Below, piece by piece: positions 8,879 to 15,490 of a stretch of DNA of 15,490 nucleotides. Source of the stretch: Planctomycetaceae bacterium (lineage in GTDB: Bacteria > Planctomycetota > Planctomycetia > Planctomycetales > Planctomycetaceae); contig DOCI01000198.1 in NCBI GenBank assembly GCA_003503535.1, positions 1,340 through 16,829 of the forward strand. Direction: 5' to 3'. The notes beneath the pieces were generated by a model. It did not search any database. It saw nothing but the letters and a program-made list of their open reading frames with translations, and was not told the origin of the DNA. Position 1 is the stretch's first letter; each line of letters opens with the position of its first letter. Position numbers and translations under genes: made by a program.

Positions 8879-9685
8879 ATGCAGCAAACCAAAACCGCTC
8901 CTCATAATAACATCAACGAATTTGATGCAAGGAGGACCTCTGCACCGAAGAAGTTTATCTGGCCTTATTTAGCAATATTAAGACCACTGCATTGGTCAAA
9001 GAATATACTTGTACTCGTGGGGGTGTTTGCAGCCGTTTTTCAATTACGAGGAACTAATATACTGTGGCCCGTCTGGCAGGTTGTCAACGGATTTATAGCA
9101 GCCTGTCTGCTCGCTTCAAGCAATTACGTCATTAACGAAATCCTTGACGCGCATAGTGATCGGCATCATCCCATCAAGTATCAGCGAGAGTTTGCTTCTG
9201 GAAACGCATCTATCCTGATCGGCTATTTGGAATGGATCGTATTAATTCTCGTCGGCATCTGGATGTCGTGGCGCATAGGGCACTCGTTTTTAATCGTCAC
9301 GTTTTGCTTTTTGACAATCAATTTACTCTACAACATACCACCAGTGCGACTAAAAGATCGAGCTTATATTGACACGCTTTGCGAAGGGGCAAACAGTCCA
9401 ATAAGAATTCTCATGGGATGGTTGATAGTGCTTCCCAACTCCTTTCCATCAATTTTTCTGCTGTTAGCCTTCTGGATGGCGGGAGGGGCAGCCATGACAT
9501 TTAAGCGGATTCGGGAGTATCGCATTTTTGCATCCCAATTCCAAGCAGGAGAATACCGGCGTTCGTTCATCAATTACACTCCTCGGACATTGCACCGACT
9601 TTGGATGTTCTACTGCCTATCTTCAGTACTTTTATTCGTGTTACTTTCCTTAGTTCGACTTTCGCACTTTTTGAAATCGATTTAA
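8879..9685 (+). CDS. UbiA-family prenyltransferase, DPPR-synthase-like, 3' end replaced by an insertion sequence
   Basis: RPLHWSKNILVL (35-46) and NEILDAHSDRHHPIKYQR (N86, D90, D94, H97, P98, K100, R103) match the first Asp-rich motif of the UbiA superfamily as found in decaprenyl-phosphate phosphoribosyltransferases (NDxxDxxxDxxHPxKxxR). YNIPPVRLKDRAYID (151-165) matches the second conserved region. Such enzymes move phosphoribose from PRPP onto polyprenyl phosphate, the first step to lipid-linked pentoses. Several membrane helices are visible. The start is supported by AAGG seven bases before the ATG. The protein ends at 268 residues, and residues from V259 on (VRLSHFLKSI) are encoded by the inverted repeat of the IS element beginning at 9652. 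Relatives usually have about 290-310 residues, so the last membrane helix or so is probably missing and activity is doubtful. Confidence 0.82.
   Translation: MQQTKTAPHNNINEFDARRTSAPKKFIWPYLAILRPLHWSKNILVLVGVFAAVFQLRGTNILWPVWQVVNGFIAACLLASSNYVINEILDAHSDRHHPIKYQREFASGNASILIGYLEWIVLILVGIWMSWRIGHSFLIVTFCFLTINLLYNIPPVRLKDRAYIDTLCEGANSPIRILMGWLIVLPNSFPSIFLLLAFWMAGGAAMTFKRIREYRIFASQFQAGEYRRSFINYTPRTLHRLWMFYCLSSVLLFVLLSLVRLSHFLKSI
9652..9671 (+). repeat. Left terminal inverted repeat of the IS4-type element
   Basis: The 20 bases agttcgactttcgcactttt are the exact reverse complement of 11112-11131 and lie inside the reading frame of the UbiA-like gene, supplying its last codons. A third, imperfect copy lies at 12545-12564. 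Confidence 0.85.
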
Positions 9686-9756
9686 TTTTGAAATGAGAGC
9701 CAGAGCCTGTTATCCTTGATGTTGTTCAAATCACTTCAAGGAGGAGGATGGCTCTC

Positions 9757-11113
9757 ATGGATGGTGTCGGTGTTATTTCTTGTGGGCATTTGCGACGTTA
9801 TTGCAAGTTTTTACAGACATTATGAATCAACCGACCGCTAATACCTTTCGCACACTCATCCGCGGGTGGTTACTTGCCCCGCGGCGAACGATCTTGGGCA
9901 TGGTGCGGGCCTCGGGAACCGAGCGGCATCACGCGGCCTTTCATCGTCTGTTCGCAACAGCAAAATGGTCGATTGATCAGGCTGGTTTGAAAGTCTTTGA
10001 TCTTCTCACGACAGGAAAGCAAACCGTCTTCATCAGTGCCGACGACACATTATTAGCTCGCAGGGGGCTCAAGGTGTTTGGAACAGGAATGCATCGCGAT
10101 CCAGTTCTCTCCAGTCGCTCTCATCATGTGACCCGCTGGGGACACTGCTGAACTGTTCGCAGTGAACTGCTCAACGCTGGGTGGTGGTCGCTGTAGTTTT
10201 TGAAAGTCGACGATTCCCGAATCTGCGATTTGCGTTACCGGTTTTGTCGCGATTGTATCTCAATAAAAAGTCCGCTAGCAAGTGGCAGCGAAGTTATTGT
10301 AAGAAAACCGACTTGATGATCGAGATGCTCACCAAACTTGAAAACCATATTGCACAGAGTGACAAAACTCTACATTTGCTGGGCGATTCGGCTTACACTG
10401 CTCTGGCGATCCTGGCTCACTTGCCGGAGTCGATTCAAGTTACGGGAAGAATCCCAGCCGATGCTCGTCTTCATGAGCCCGCTCCCCAGTCTCAGCCAGG
10501 TCGACGAGGTCGGCCTCGTGTGCGTGGAGTTCGCTTGCCTGCTCCTCAAGATTTACTGCAAGCCAAAGGTCTTCGACGTGTGGCCCTCAATTTCTATGAA
10601 AACACAACACAGCATGTTCGATTGGCCCACATGCAAGGCTGTCTCTATCGAGTTCCCGGTCGCCTTGTGCAGGTGGTGATCATCGAACATTTGAAAGGAG
10701 GCCGAGGGATTGAAACGTTCTATTCCACAGTGGTTGACCATGAACCGATCGCTGTGCTCCAACAGTATTCGTGGCGTTGGCCGATTGAAGTCACGTTCCA
10801 TGATGTCAAACAGCATCTGGGAATCAATCAACCGCAAAATCGCAAGATTGAAGCGAGTCACCGAACTGCGGCTACCGGCTTTTTGTTGTATTCACTGATC
10901 ATCTGGTGGCACGAAACAAAGAGTCCACAGCCAATTAGATTGCTTCGATCATGGAGAGGGAAACGTCATCCCTCATTCGCCGACATGCTGGCTGGCTTAC
11001 GTTCAGAAACCCTGCAAAGCATGATGAAAACAAATTTATCAACACCCGACATCCCGCCGAATGTGAGAAAATACATCAACCATTTAACACGTCTAATCGA
11101 ACTCGCTGCGTAA
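9757..11113 (+). pseudogene. IS4-family transposase, broken reading frame
   Basis: Two open stretches make one transposase. Up to 10148 the frame reads ..TANTFRTLIRGWLLAPRR.. and FISADDTLLARRG (first catalytic Asp region), ending HHVTRWGHC. From 10178 another frame resumes with WVVVAVVF, LPVLSRLY, LLGDSAYTAL (second Asp) and YSWRWPIEVTFHDVK, an exact Y-(2)-R-(3)-E-(6)-K IS4 signature starting at 10766. Joining C directly to W gives the usual family reading and leaves 29 extra bases (10149-10177) that bring an immediate TGA. A second break is likely near 9820: the start with the best ribosome binding site (AAGGAGGAGG, then ATG at 9748 or 9757) reads MDGVGVISCGHLRRYCKFLQTL and stops at 9823, while the main frame resumes at ATG 9822 with MNQPTANTF. 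The unbroken protein would be about 440 residues. It is almost certainly inactive. Confidence 0.8.
10149..10177 (+). other. 29-nt interruption of the IS4 transposase frame
   Basis: These bases lie between the TGC codon for Cys (end of WGHC) and the TGG codon for Trp (start of WVVVAVV). Removing them restores a single transposase frame. The stretch begins with a stop codon. With its flank it contains a direct heptamer, tgaactg (10149-10155 and 10163-10169), and the inverted pair cactgc/gcagtg (10143-10148 and 10159-10164). It may be a local duplication or a scar. Confidence 0.6.
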
Positions 11114-11131
11114 AAGTGCGAAAGTCGAACT
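11112..11131 (-). repeat. Right inverted repeat copy, shared border of the two IS elements
   Basis: This is an exact 20-base reverse complement of 9652-9671. It overlaps the stop codon of the IS4 transposase on the plus strand. On the minus strand it is read by the IS256-type transposase frame as VRLSHF, the same residues it adds to the UbiA-like protein. The repeat could therefore belong to either element. Confidence 0.85.
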
Positions 11132-12401
11132 GGGATGCCGTCGATGAATTTCACTCCTCGCATGAGTTCCGGGAAGTGGTCGTGGCCGCGAAGTCGTCTC
11201 CAGTTCTTTGAAGTACTTTGGGCGAGCTTGAACATCATTGTCGAACTTGCCATTGCGGAGCCACAACCCCGCGTCTTCCTGTGTCGCAATCGGATTGTGG
11301 AGAATGTGCTTTCAATCGGATTGGTGGTCCGTATGTGACACCAGTTCTCTGCTGGGAAGTCGTAATAGGTCAACAATTCCTCGCGGTCTTTCTCCAGGCA
11401 GTCAGTCGCTTTGTGATATTTCGGCTGGTAGGTTTTCACGAACAGATCAAACGCGTTGTCGGCATCCGCTTTCGTCGGTGAGTTCCAGATCTCATGCAGC
11501 ATGCCTTTGGCTTGAGGCTGAATCTTCTTCGGCAATTGATTCAGGACGTTCGCCGTCTTGTGAACCGTGCAGCGTTGTGTTCGCGTCTCGGGAAAAACTT
11601 CCCTCAAAGCGGACCAGAAATCCAGAGCTCCATCGCCGATCGCCAGCTTGAGAGCAGTCGCCAAGCCACGTTGCTTCAGTTCCAGAAGAACGGCCTTCCA
11701 AGAAAGTTTACTCTCACGAACACCGTTCACCACGGCCACGAGTTCCTTGCGTCCATTCTCGGTGGCTCCCATCAGAACCAACAGGCATTGGCGGTCGTCT
11801 TCAAGACGAATGTTGAACATTGGCTTCAAAGAGCCGAGCAAGAATACCGGATGCCATCTGCCCAGAGGTAGACGTAACGAGTCGCACTCAAATCCCGCTT
11901 GTTCCACTTACGATATCCCTCCTCCCAGATCTTCTTCATCCGGGTGATGGTCGTCGCCGAAAGTCCCTTTGCATTCGGTCCGAGTAGAGCCTGGAGAGCC
12001 TCAGGGAAATCATTGGTGCTGGTCCCTTTGAGATACAGCCAGGGGATGAGTTTTTTAATCGATTCAGCCTTGCGAAGGTACTTGGGCAGAATCTTTGAAG
12101 AGAATTCTTCACGATCTGTTGGGTATCGCTTATCCCGCACTCGCGACTTTTGAACGGGAATCGGCCCGAGTCCGGTCATCAGTTCGCGTTCGGGCAGCCG
12201 TCCATTGCGAATCACGTGTCGATGTCCCTGCTCATCCCGCAGAGACTGCCGAACGTCAAGATACTCCTGAACTTCAGCTTCGATGGCTGCTTTGAGCATC
12301 TGTTGTGCTCCCTGCTTGAGAATCTGCGTCATCACATCCGAGGCAGAATCGGATTCGGAAACGGTTGTGTTCTGAGAAGAAGAATTGATAACTTGAGACA
12401 T
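11132..12401 (-). pseudogene. IS256-family (mutator-type) transposase, broken by an extra 29 nt
   Basis: The N-terminal part (12401 down to about 11847) reads MSQVINSSSQN.., EVQEYLDVR, RNGRLPERELMTGLGPIPV and RYVYLWADGIR, with the first catalytic Asp in WADG. It then runs into a TGA at 11826-11828. In another minus-strand frame the protein resumes at 11817 with FNIRLEDDRQCLLVLMGATENGRKELVAV, then AIGDGALDFWSAL (second Asp), HKTANVLNQLP and TTNPIESTFSTIR (catalytic Glu), ending GVKFIDGIPV near 11132. In this family the expected join is WADGI-x-FNIRLEDD, so 29 extra bases (11818-11846) cause the break. The start has AAGG about nine bases upstream. No stop follows the natural end: the frame runs through the repeat and on antisense to the IS4 gene to 10966. 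It is probably inactive. Confidence 0.85.
11818..11846 (-). other. 29-nt interruption of the IS256 transposase frame
   Basis: On the minus strand these bases lie between the Arg codon of WADGIR and the Phe codon of FNIRLEDD. Deleting exactly 29 joins the two frames with the single spacer residue normal for the family. The stretch contains a stop and a short inverted pair (ggct/agcc). No evident sequence similarity links it to the 29-nt interruption in the neighbouring IS4 transposase. Confidence 0.6.
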
Positions 12402-12526
12402 GGTGGCGTGCCTTTCGAGAAGAGTTTCGTTTTGTAGACAACAAAGTCATCTCGAAACACGCCGCTTTTTTCAACCCCAGCTCAAACACAACTTTCGGTT
12501 GTAACTCATATTTTTGGAGAAGTCCA

Positions 12527-12532
12527 TATAAT
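12527..12532 (+). promoter_or_regulatory. Possible -10 box facing the third GT-C gene
   Basis: TATAAT matches the sigma-70 -10 consensus and lies about 80 bases before the ATG at 12613 on the same strand. No good -35 at 16-18 bases upstream is visible (the best, ttgtaa at 12499-12504, is 22 bases away). It could let the downstream gene be transcribed despite the insertions. The call is weak. Confidence 0.2.
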
Positions 12533-12544
12533 ATTTTCGCATTG

Positions 12545-12564
12545 AAAAGTGCGAAAGTTGTACT
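12545..12564 (-). repeat. Third, imperfect copy of the IS inverted-repeat sequence
   Basis: Eighteen of 20 bases equal those of 11112-11131 in the same orientation, so this copy is inverted relative to the left repeat at 9652-9671. The similarity to the left repeat extends outward (cttag at 9649-9653 against rc ctaag). It marks the right edge of the IS cluster and may be the end of a lost or disrupted IS copy. Confidence 0.7.
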
Positions 12565-12612
12565 TAGTGCCGATAAATTCACAGTTCAATTACCAATCAA
12601 AGTTGATAATCA

Positions 12613-14334
12613 ATGAAATTAGACCTTATTAAATTTGTGGTTATAATGCTGCTTTTTATTCATGCCAATCTTCTTGCATGGAGTGCTACTAGACACAGTC
12701 CAAACCTGAATGAACCTGCTCATCTTGTTGCTGGTATCAGCCATTGGAAATTTGGACGATTTGAACTCTATCGCGTGAACCCACCTCTTGTAAGAATGAT
12801 AGCTGTGTTGCCGGTGCTGCTTTGTGAGGCTAAGTACGATTGGACCGGATTTTACGAATCAGCTGGAGCGCGACCTGTATTTAACATGGGCAAGCAGTTT
12901 ATCGAAGCTAATGGCGAGAAATCTATTTGGTATTTTACGATTGCGAGATGGGCCTGCATTCCGTTTTCTATACTTGGAGGGCTTATTTGCTACTTCTGGG
13001 CAAAAGACATATCTGGACCGGCAGCAGGGCTGTTTTCTTTGACACTATGGTGCTTTTCACCCAATATACTCGCTCATGGACAATTCTTCACTCCCGATTG
13101 TGGAGCAACCGCATTGGGCATCACGGCTGCCTACTGCTTCTGGAAATGGTTGGGACAACCAAGATGGATATTTGCGATCATTGCAGGAGTCGTCTTGGGG
13201 CTAGCAGAACTCACAAAAACAATATGGATTATCCTGTTTGGGCTTTGGCCAATATTATGGCTGATTTGGCAAATCTCAAATAAAACTGACAACGCCATAT
13301 CTTGGAAAAGGCAGATAGTACAACTTATTAGTATCCTAACCTTAGGGTTGTACATTCTCAACCTTGGTTACGGTTTTGAAGGTTCCTTAACAAAACTGAA
13401 TCGATTTGTGTTCATCAGCAACTCACTGGCTGGTTATAAAAATGAAGAACAAAGAGACAAGGAACGGAAAACAAACCGCTTCACAGATTCCGTGCTAGGT
13501 GAACTTCCTGTTCCCCTACCCAAGAATTATCTATTGGGGATTGATGTTCAAAAAAGAGATTTTGAAAACTTTGGCCGAGAATCCTATCTACGCGGCGAAT
13601 TTCGGGACCACGGCTGGTGGTATTACTATTTGTATGCGTTGGCTATTAAAGTACCAATTGGTCACTGGATGATTTTGTGCCTTGCATTTGTCCGTACCAT
13701 TTTTTACAGATCATCAGGCATTTTCAACTGGCGAGATGGTCTTATGCTGTTAGCCCCAACGCTCATCATTCTCGCTCTTGTTAGCTCACAAACTGGCTTC
13801 AATCATCACATGCGATATGTGCTACCAATATTTCCATTTGCATTTATTTGGATGGGGAAAACAGCATTGTGGATTGACGAAAAGAAGAAGTTAGAAGTAG
13901 CTGTGACAGGCCTGTGCCTACTATGGGCTACCGGTAGCAGTTTGACAATTTACCCGCATAGCCTATCCTATTTCAACGAATTAGTCGGCGGACCCCAGTA
14001 TGGACACGAGCACCTGATAAACAGCAACCTAGACTGGGGACAGGATTTACTATTTTTAAAGGAATGGATTGCAGAACATTCAGAAGATAAACCCATGCAC
14101 TTGTGTTACTACGGCGGTTTCAATCCCAAAAATATCGGTTTGGATTACCCGCTGCCACCGATCAATGAAAAGAATGATCCTAATTTTAAAATTCCACCTG
14201 GCTGGTACGCCATCAGTGTCAACTACCTTAAAGGCTACGGCTGGCAATATCCCAAAGACGGATTTTCTTACTTTCAAAAATATAAGCCGGTCTCAATTGT
14301 GGGTGAGTCCATTTACATATTCCAAGTTCAATAA
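12613..14334 (+). CDS. GT-C membrane glycosyltransferase (GT39-like)
   Basis: This is a 573-residue polytopic membrane protein. After an N-terminal helix (about 6-24) come LNEPAHL (32-38, with E34 as the likely loop-1 acid) and YRVNPPL (53-59). SPNILAHGQFFTPDCGA (149-165) carries the T-P-D motif. A conserved-looking NSNLDWGQDL lies near 470-479 in the soluble C-terminal part. Together these fit GT39/PMT_2-type enzymes that use polyprenyl-phosphate sugars. It differs from the other two GT-C proteins of the window in its motifs and tail, so the three are unlikely to be recent duplicates. The ATG at 12613 lacks a clear Shine-Dalgarno. It probably followed the UbiA-like gene directly before the IS cluster arrived, and may now depend on another promoter. 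Confidence 0.82.
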   Translation: MKLDLIKFVVIMLLFIHANLLAWSATRHSPNLNEPAHLVAGISHWKFGRFELYRVNPPLVRMIAVLPVLLCEAKYDWTGFYESAGARPVFNMGKQFIEANGEKSIWYFTIARWACIPFSILGGLICYFWAKDISGPAAGLFSLTLWCFSPNILAHGQFFTPDCGATALGITAAYCFWKWLGQPRWIFAIIAGVVLGLAELTKTIWIILFGLWPILWLIWQISNKTDNAISWKRQIVQLISILTLGLYILNLGYGFEGSLTKLNRFVFISNSLAGYKNEEQRDKERKTNRFTDSVLGELPVPLPKNYLLGIDVQKRDFENFGRESYLRGEFRDHGWWYYYLYALAIKVPIGHWMILCLAFVRTIFYRSSGIFNWRDGLMLLAPTLIILALVSSQTGFNHHMRYVLPIFPFAFIWMGKTALWIDEKKKLEVAVTGLCLLWATGSSLTIYPHSLSYFNELVGGPQYGHEHLINSNLDWGQDLLFLKEWIAEHSEDKPMHLCYYGGFNPKNIGLDYPLPPINEKNDPNFKIPPGWYAISVNYLKGYGWQYPKDGFSYFQKYKPVSIVGESIYIFQVQ

Positions 14335-14763
14335 ATAGATCGTTTACTCATTCAAACTTTGTTTTTCAAAGAGTCAAGACGAATCTAAATCCAAGTTAAT
14401 CCACCGGTTCCGCCGGTGAGAATTAATCAGTCGTCCCTGAACAACTCCGATTTACGTTTCGATGTCTAATTTGTTCAGGTGTGTTGTTATGAGCTTGTCT
14501 GAAGCGGCCAATTGTTGGGTTTTTGTCTCGGAATAATGAGTTGACATAACCGATTTATGAGCCTGTAGATAGTGGCAGTCCCGAAAGAGGCTTGTTGGTT
14601 GATTTTGAGTGCGTGGGGTTTGGATGTGAGGTCGAAGATTTTTCGCTTTCTGGTGACAGACCAAGATGGGCGGGGCGATTGTGGTCGATTTGGCTGTCGT
14701 GACCTGGTTCGCTGCGGATCTTCTTCGCAGTTGGTGCGTGCGACAGTGGTTAGGGAGATGTCT
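14335..14763. other. Gene-free stretch between the third GT-C gene and the terminal transposase
   Basis: No convincing gene is seen in about 430 bases. Short hairpins occur: ctttg/caaag around 14357-14371 just after the GT-C stop; caccgg/ccggtg at 14402-14407 and 14413-14418; ctgcg/cgcag at 14712-14730. None has the T-run of a textbook terminator. The right part is presumably the 3' non-coding end of the transposase-bearing element, but its terminal repeat cannot be assigned because the other end is outside the window. Confidence 0.4.
14402..14418. repeat. Small palindrome (6-bp stem, 5-nt loop)
   Basis: caccgg and ccggtg flank ttccg. It lies about 68 bases after the GT-C gene stop. It could be a weak terminator or part of an IS end; no T-tract follows. 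Confidence 0.35.
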
Positions 14764-15490
14764 TTAGCCGGTTTTGCGACGACTCTGGGCGGCAGCCGAG
14801 ATGGCGTTCTCTCTGGTGATCAACAGTTTTCCCAGCACGTGCAAATTGCGGCCCAGAATGCCCAGTTGCAGGTAACGCTCAAAGCCGATCTCCGAACGGT
14901 CCCGACACCGCTTCAACGCGTTGCCAGATTGCAATGCGCCAATGGCCGATTCGATTCCCGAATGATTTTGCTTGGCAGCCAGGAATTCCTCCTCAGCTTC
15001 TTCGCGTTGCACAACCGATTGCCTGACTCCAGGCTTGGGCAGACACAAATCATCGACGAGTTCTGAGAGAGCCGTCTGATTGTCGGGCGTATGAAATCCT
15101 CGGTCGAAGGACAACCGCTTGACCCGGCCTTGAAATTCATTTTGCAACGATTTGGTTTCACGAACTGCCACCGCTTTGTCTCCCTCATCACGATTCATCA
15201 ACACGCCACGAATGATGAAGCCCGCCGCATCTTCAAAGACCAAAACCTGCCGACCAAACTGCATCGGCTGACCCGCCTTGCCACGTTTGTACAACTGGGT
15301 ATGAGGCTCGAAGACGCTGAATAATTTGTCGCAGTTGGGAACACTTTCGCCATGGATCACGCGTCGTCGAGTTGTGTCTGCCACACGTTCGGTTCGCACA
15401 ATGAAGGCCTGCAGCGTATTGGGTCCGAACAGATCGAATGGACATGGCAGCGGCTGACCGATGACCAGGCACAGGTCGCGGGCGCGCAAG
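14764..15490 (-). CDS. DDE transposase, ISNCY/IS5-like, C-terminal part (cut by window edge)
   Basis: The frame is open on the minus strand from the window end to a TAA at 14764-14766 and shows about 241 C-terminal residues. HGESVPNCDKLFSVFEPHT, KGKAGQPMQFGRQVLVFED, LSFDRGFHTPDNQ (probable catalytic Asp), LPKPGVRQS and KQNHSGIESAIGALQ (probable catalytic Glu) match the DDE core of a transposase group often labelled ISNCY. The end, RYLQLGILGRNLHVLG, is also typical of that group. It is unrelated to the IS4 and IS256 transposases next door. No frameshift is seen in the visible part, so this copy may be intact. The N-terminus and one element end lie beyond the window. Confidence 0.8.
   Translation of the reverse strand, partial: LRARDLCLVIGQPLPCPFDLFGPNTLQAFIVRTERVADTTRRRVIHGESVPNCDKLFSVFEPHTQLYKRGKAGQPMQFGRQVLVFEDAAGFIIRGVLMNRDEGDKAVAVRETKSLQNEFQGRVKRLSFDRGFHTPDNQTALSELVDDLCLPKPGVRQSVVQREEAEEEFLAAKQNHSGIESAIGALQSGNALKRCRDRSEIGFERYLQLGILGRNLHVLGKLLITRENAISAAAQSRRKTG

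Larger units (their letters stand above)
9652..11131 (+). mobile_element. IS4-type insertion sequence with 20-bp perfect terminal inverted repeats
   Basis: The element is bounded by a 20-bp sequence at 9652-9671 whose exact reverse complement lies at 11112-11131. It is about 1480 bp long, a normal IS4 size. It carries one transposase gene with DDE residues and the IS4 YREK signature; the transposase stop (11111-11113) overlaps the right repeat. The flanking 9-mers (9643-9651 and 11132-11140) do not match, so no target duplication is visible and one side may have been rearranged. It sits in the 3' end of the UbiA-like gene. The perfect ends could still be used if a transposase were supplied from elsewhere, although its own gene is broken. 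Confidence 0.75.
11132..12500 (-). mobile_element. IS256-type insertion sequence (borders approximate)
   Basis: The element carries an IS256-family transposase on the minus strand (coding from 12401 leftward). Its left border (3' side of the transposase) must be at or near the 11112-11131 repeat, where recognisable transposase sequence ends. The right border is unclear. A weak match to the left end (cgaaagt followed by ctggg on the minus strand) lies around 12475-12500, and another inverted tgcgaaa lies at 12535-12541. No matching 8-9 bp target duplication can be assigned, so the element has probably been rearranged or inserted next to the IS4 copy. Confidence 0.55.
12402..12612. other. Non-coding border between the IS cluster and the third GT-C gene
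   Basis: About 210 bases without a gene. It contains the 5' leader of the IS256-type transposase, a consensus-like TATAAT at 12527-12532, an inverted tttcgca/tgcgaaa pair (12535-12541 and 12550-12556), and the third copy of the IS repeat (12545-12564). Translating 12565-12612 gives nothing resembling the missing C-terminus of the UbiA-like protein, so that piece appears lost rather than displaced. Confidence 0.5.

Noticed and set aside
10149..10177. Translational bypassing (ribosome hopping) over the 29-nt gaps
   Set aside because: Take-off and landing codons do not match (TGC versus CGC) and both genes look like decaying IS copies; a mutation is the simpler reading.
12516..12545. Similarity of GGAGAAGTCCATATAAT to known IS256 terminal repeats
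   Set aside because: It points the wrong way for the right end of an element whose transposase lies to its left, so it cannot be the element's terminus without a further inversion.
9643..12573. Target-site duplications around the IS elements
   Set aside because: The bases left of 9652 match neither those right of 11131 nor those right of 12564, and the partial match around 11112/12545 is explained by the repeat copies themselves.
14572..15066. A 164-residue plus-strand frame
   Set aside because: It is mostly antisense to a transposase with recognisable DDE motifs and its own sequence looks random.
1..15490. CRISPR arrays, tRNA or rRNA genes
   Set aside because: No regularly spaced direct repeats and no cloverleaf or rRNA-like stretches were seen.

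Overview
The window reads as chromosomal DNA of a planctomycete. The strongest evidence is a PulG-like pseudopilin of the DUF1559 type with the H-X9-DG motif (5335-7263), a protein class expanded in Planctomycetes. A giant EF-hand protein, SUMF1/FGE-type domains and several GT-C glycosyltransferases fit the same assignment. The genus cannot be told from the sequence alone.

Layout. Positions 1-113 hold the probable tail of an upstream gene. From 165 to about 9650, five same-strand genes lie close together and look like one operon: a GT-C/GT39-type membrane glycosyltransferase (165-1703); a 1206-residue secreted EF-hand protein with a C-terminal membrane anchor and three tandem units of about 345 residues (1718-5338); a pseudopilin fused to a SUMF1/FGE-like domain, overlapping the previous gene by ATGA (5335-7263); a second GT-C protein (7290-8819); and a UbiA-family prenyltransferase resembling decaprenyl-phosphate phosphoribosyltransferase (8879-9685). 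The last gene loses its normal C-terminus to an insertion sequence.

Positions 9652 to about 12564 are an insertion-sequence cluster. An IS4-type element with 20-bp perfect inverted repeats lies next to an IS256-type element on the opposite strand. Both transposase genes are broken. Each carries an extra stretch of 29 nt relative to the reading expected for its family. A third copy of the inverted-repeat sequence, 18 of 20 bases identical, lies at the right edge. A third GT-C protein follows (12613-14334), probably once part of the same locus. After a non-coding stretch the window ends in a third, unrelated transposase on the minus strand (14764-15490, cut by the window edge).

How the genes may work together (inference): UbiA/DPPR-like enzymes make polyprenyl-phosphate-linked pentoses, and GT-C enzymes transfer sugars from polyprenyl-phosphate donors on the outer face of the membrane. 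With a secreted, anchored Ca2+-binding protein and an envelope pseudopilin between them, the locus could be a surface glycosylation system with its own protein substrates, now damaged by transposons.
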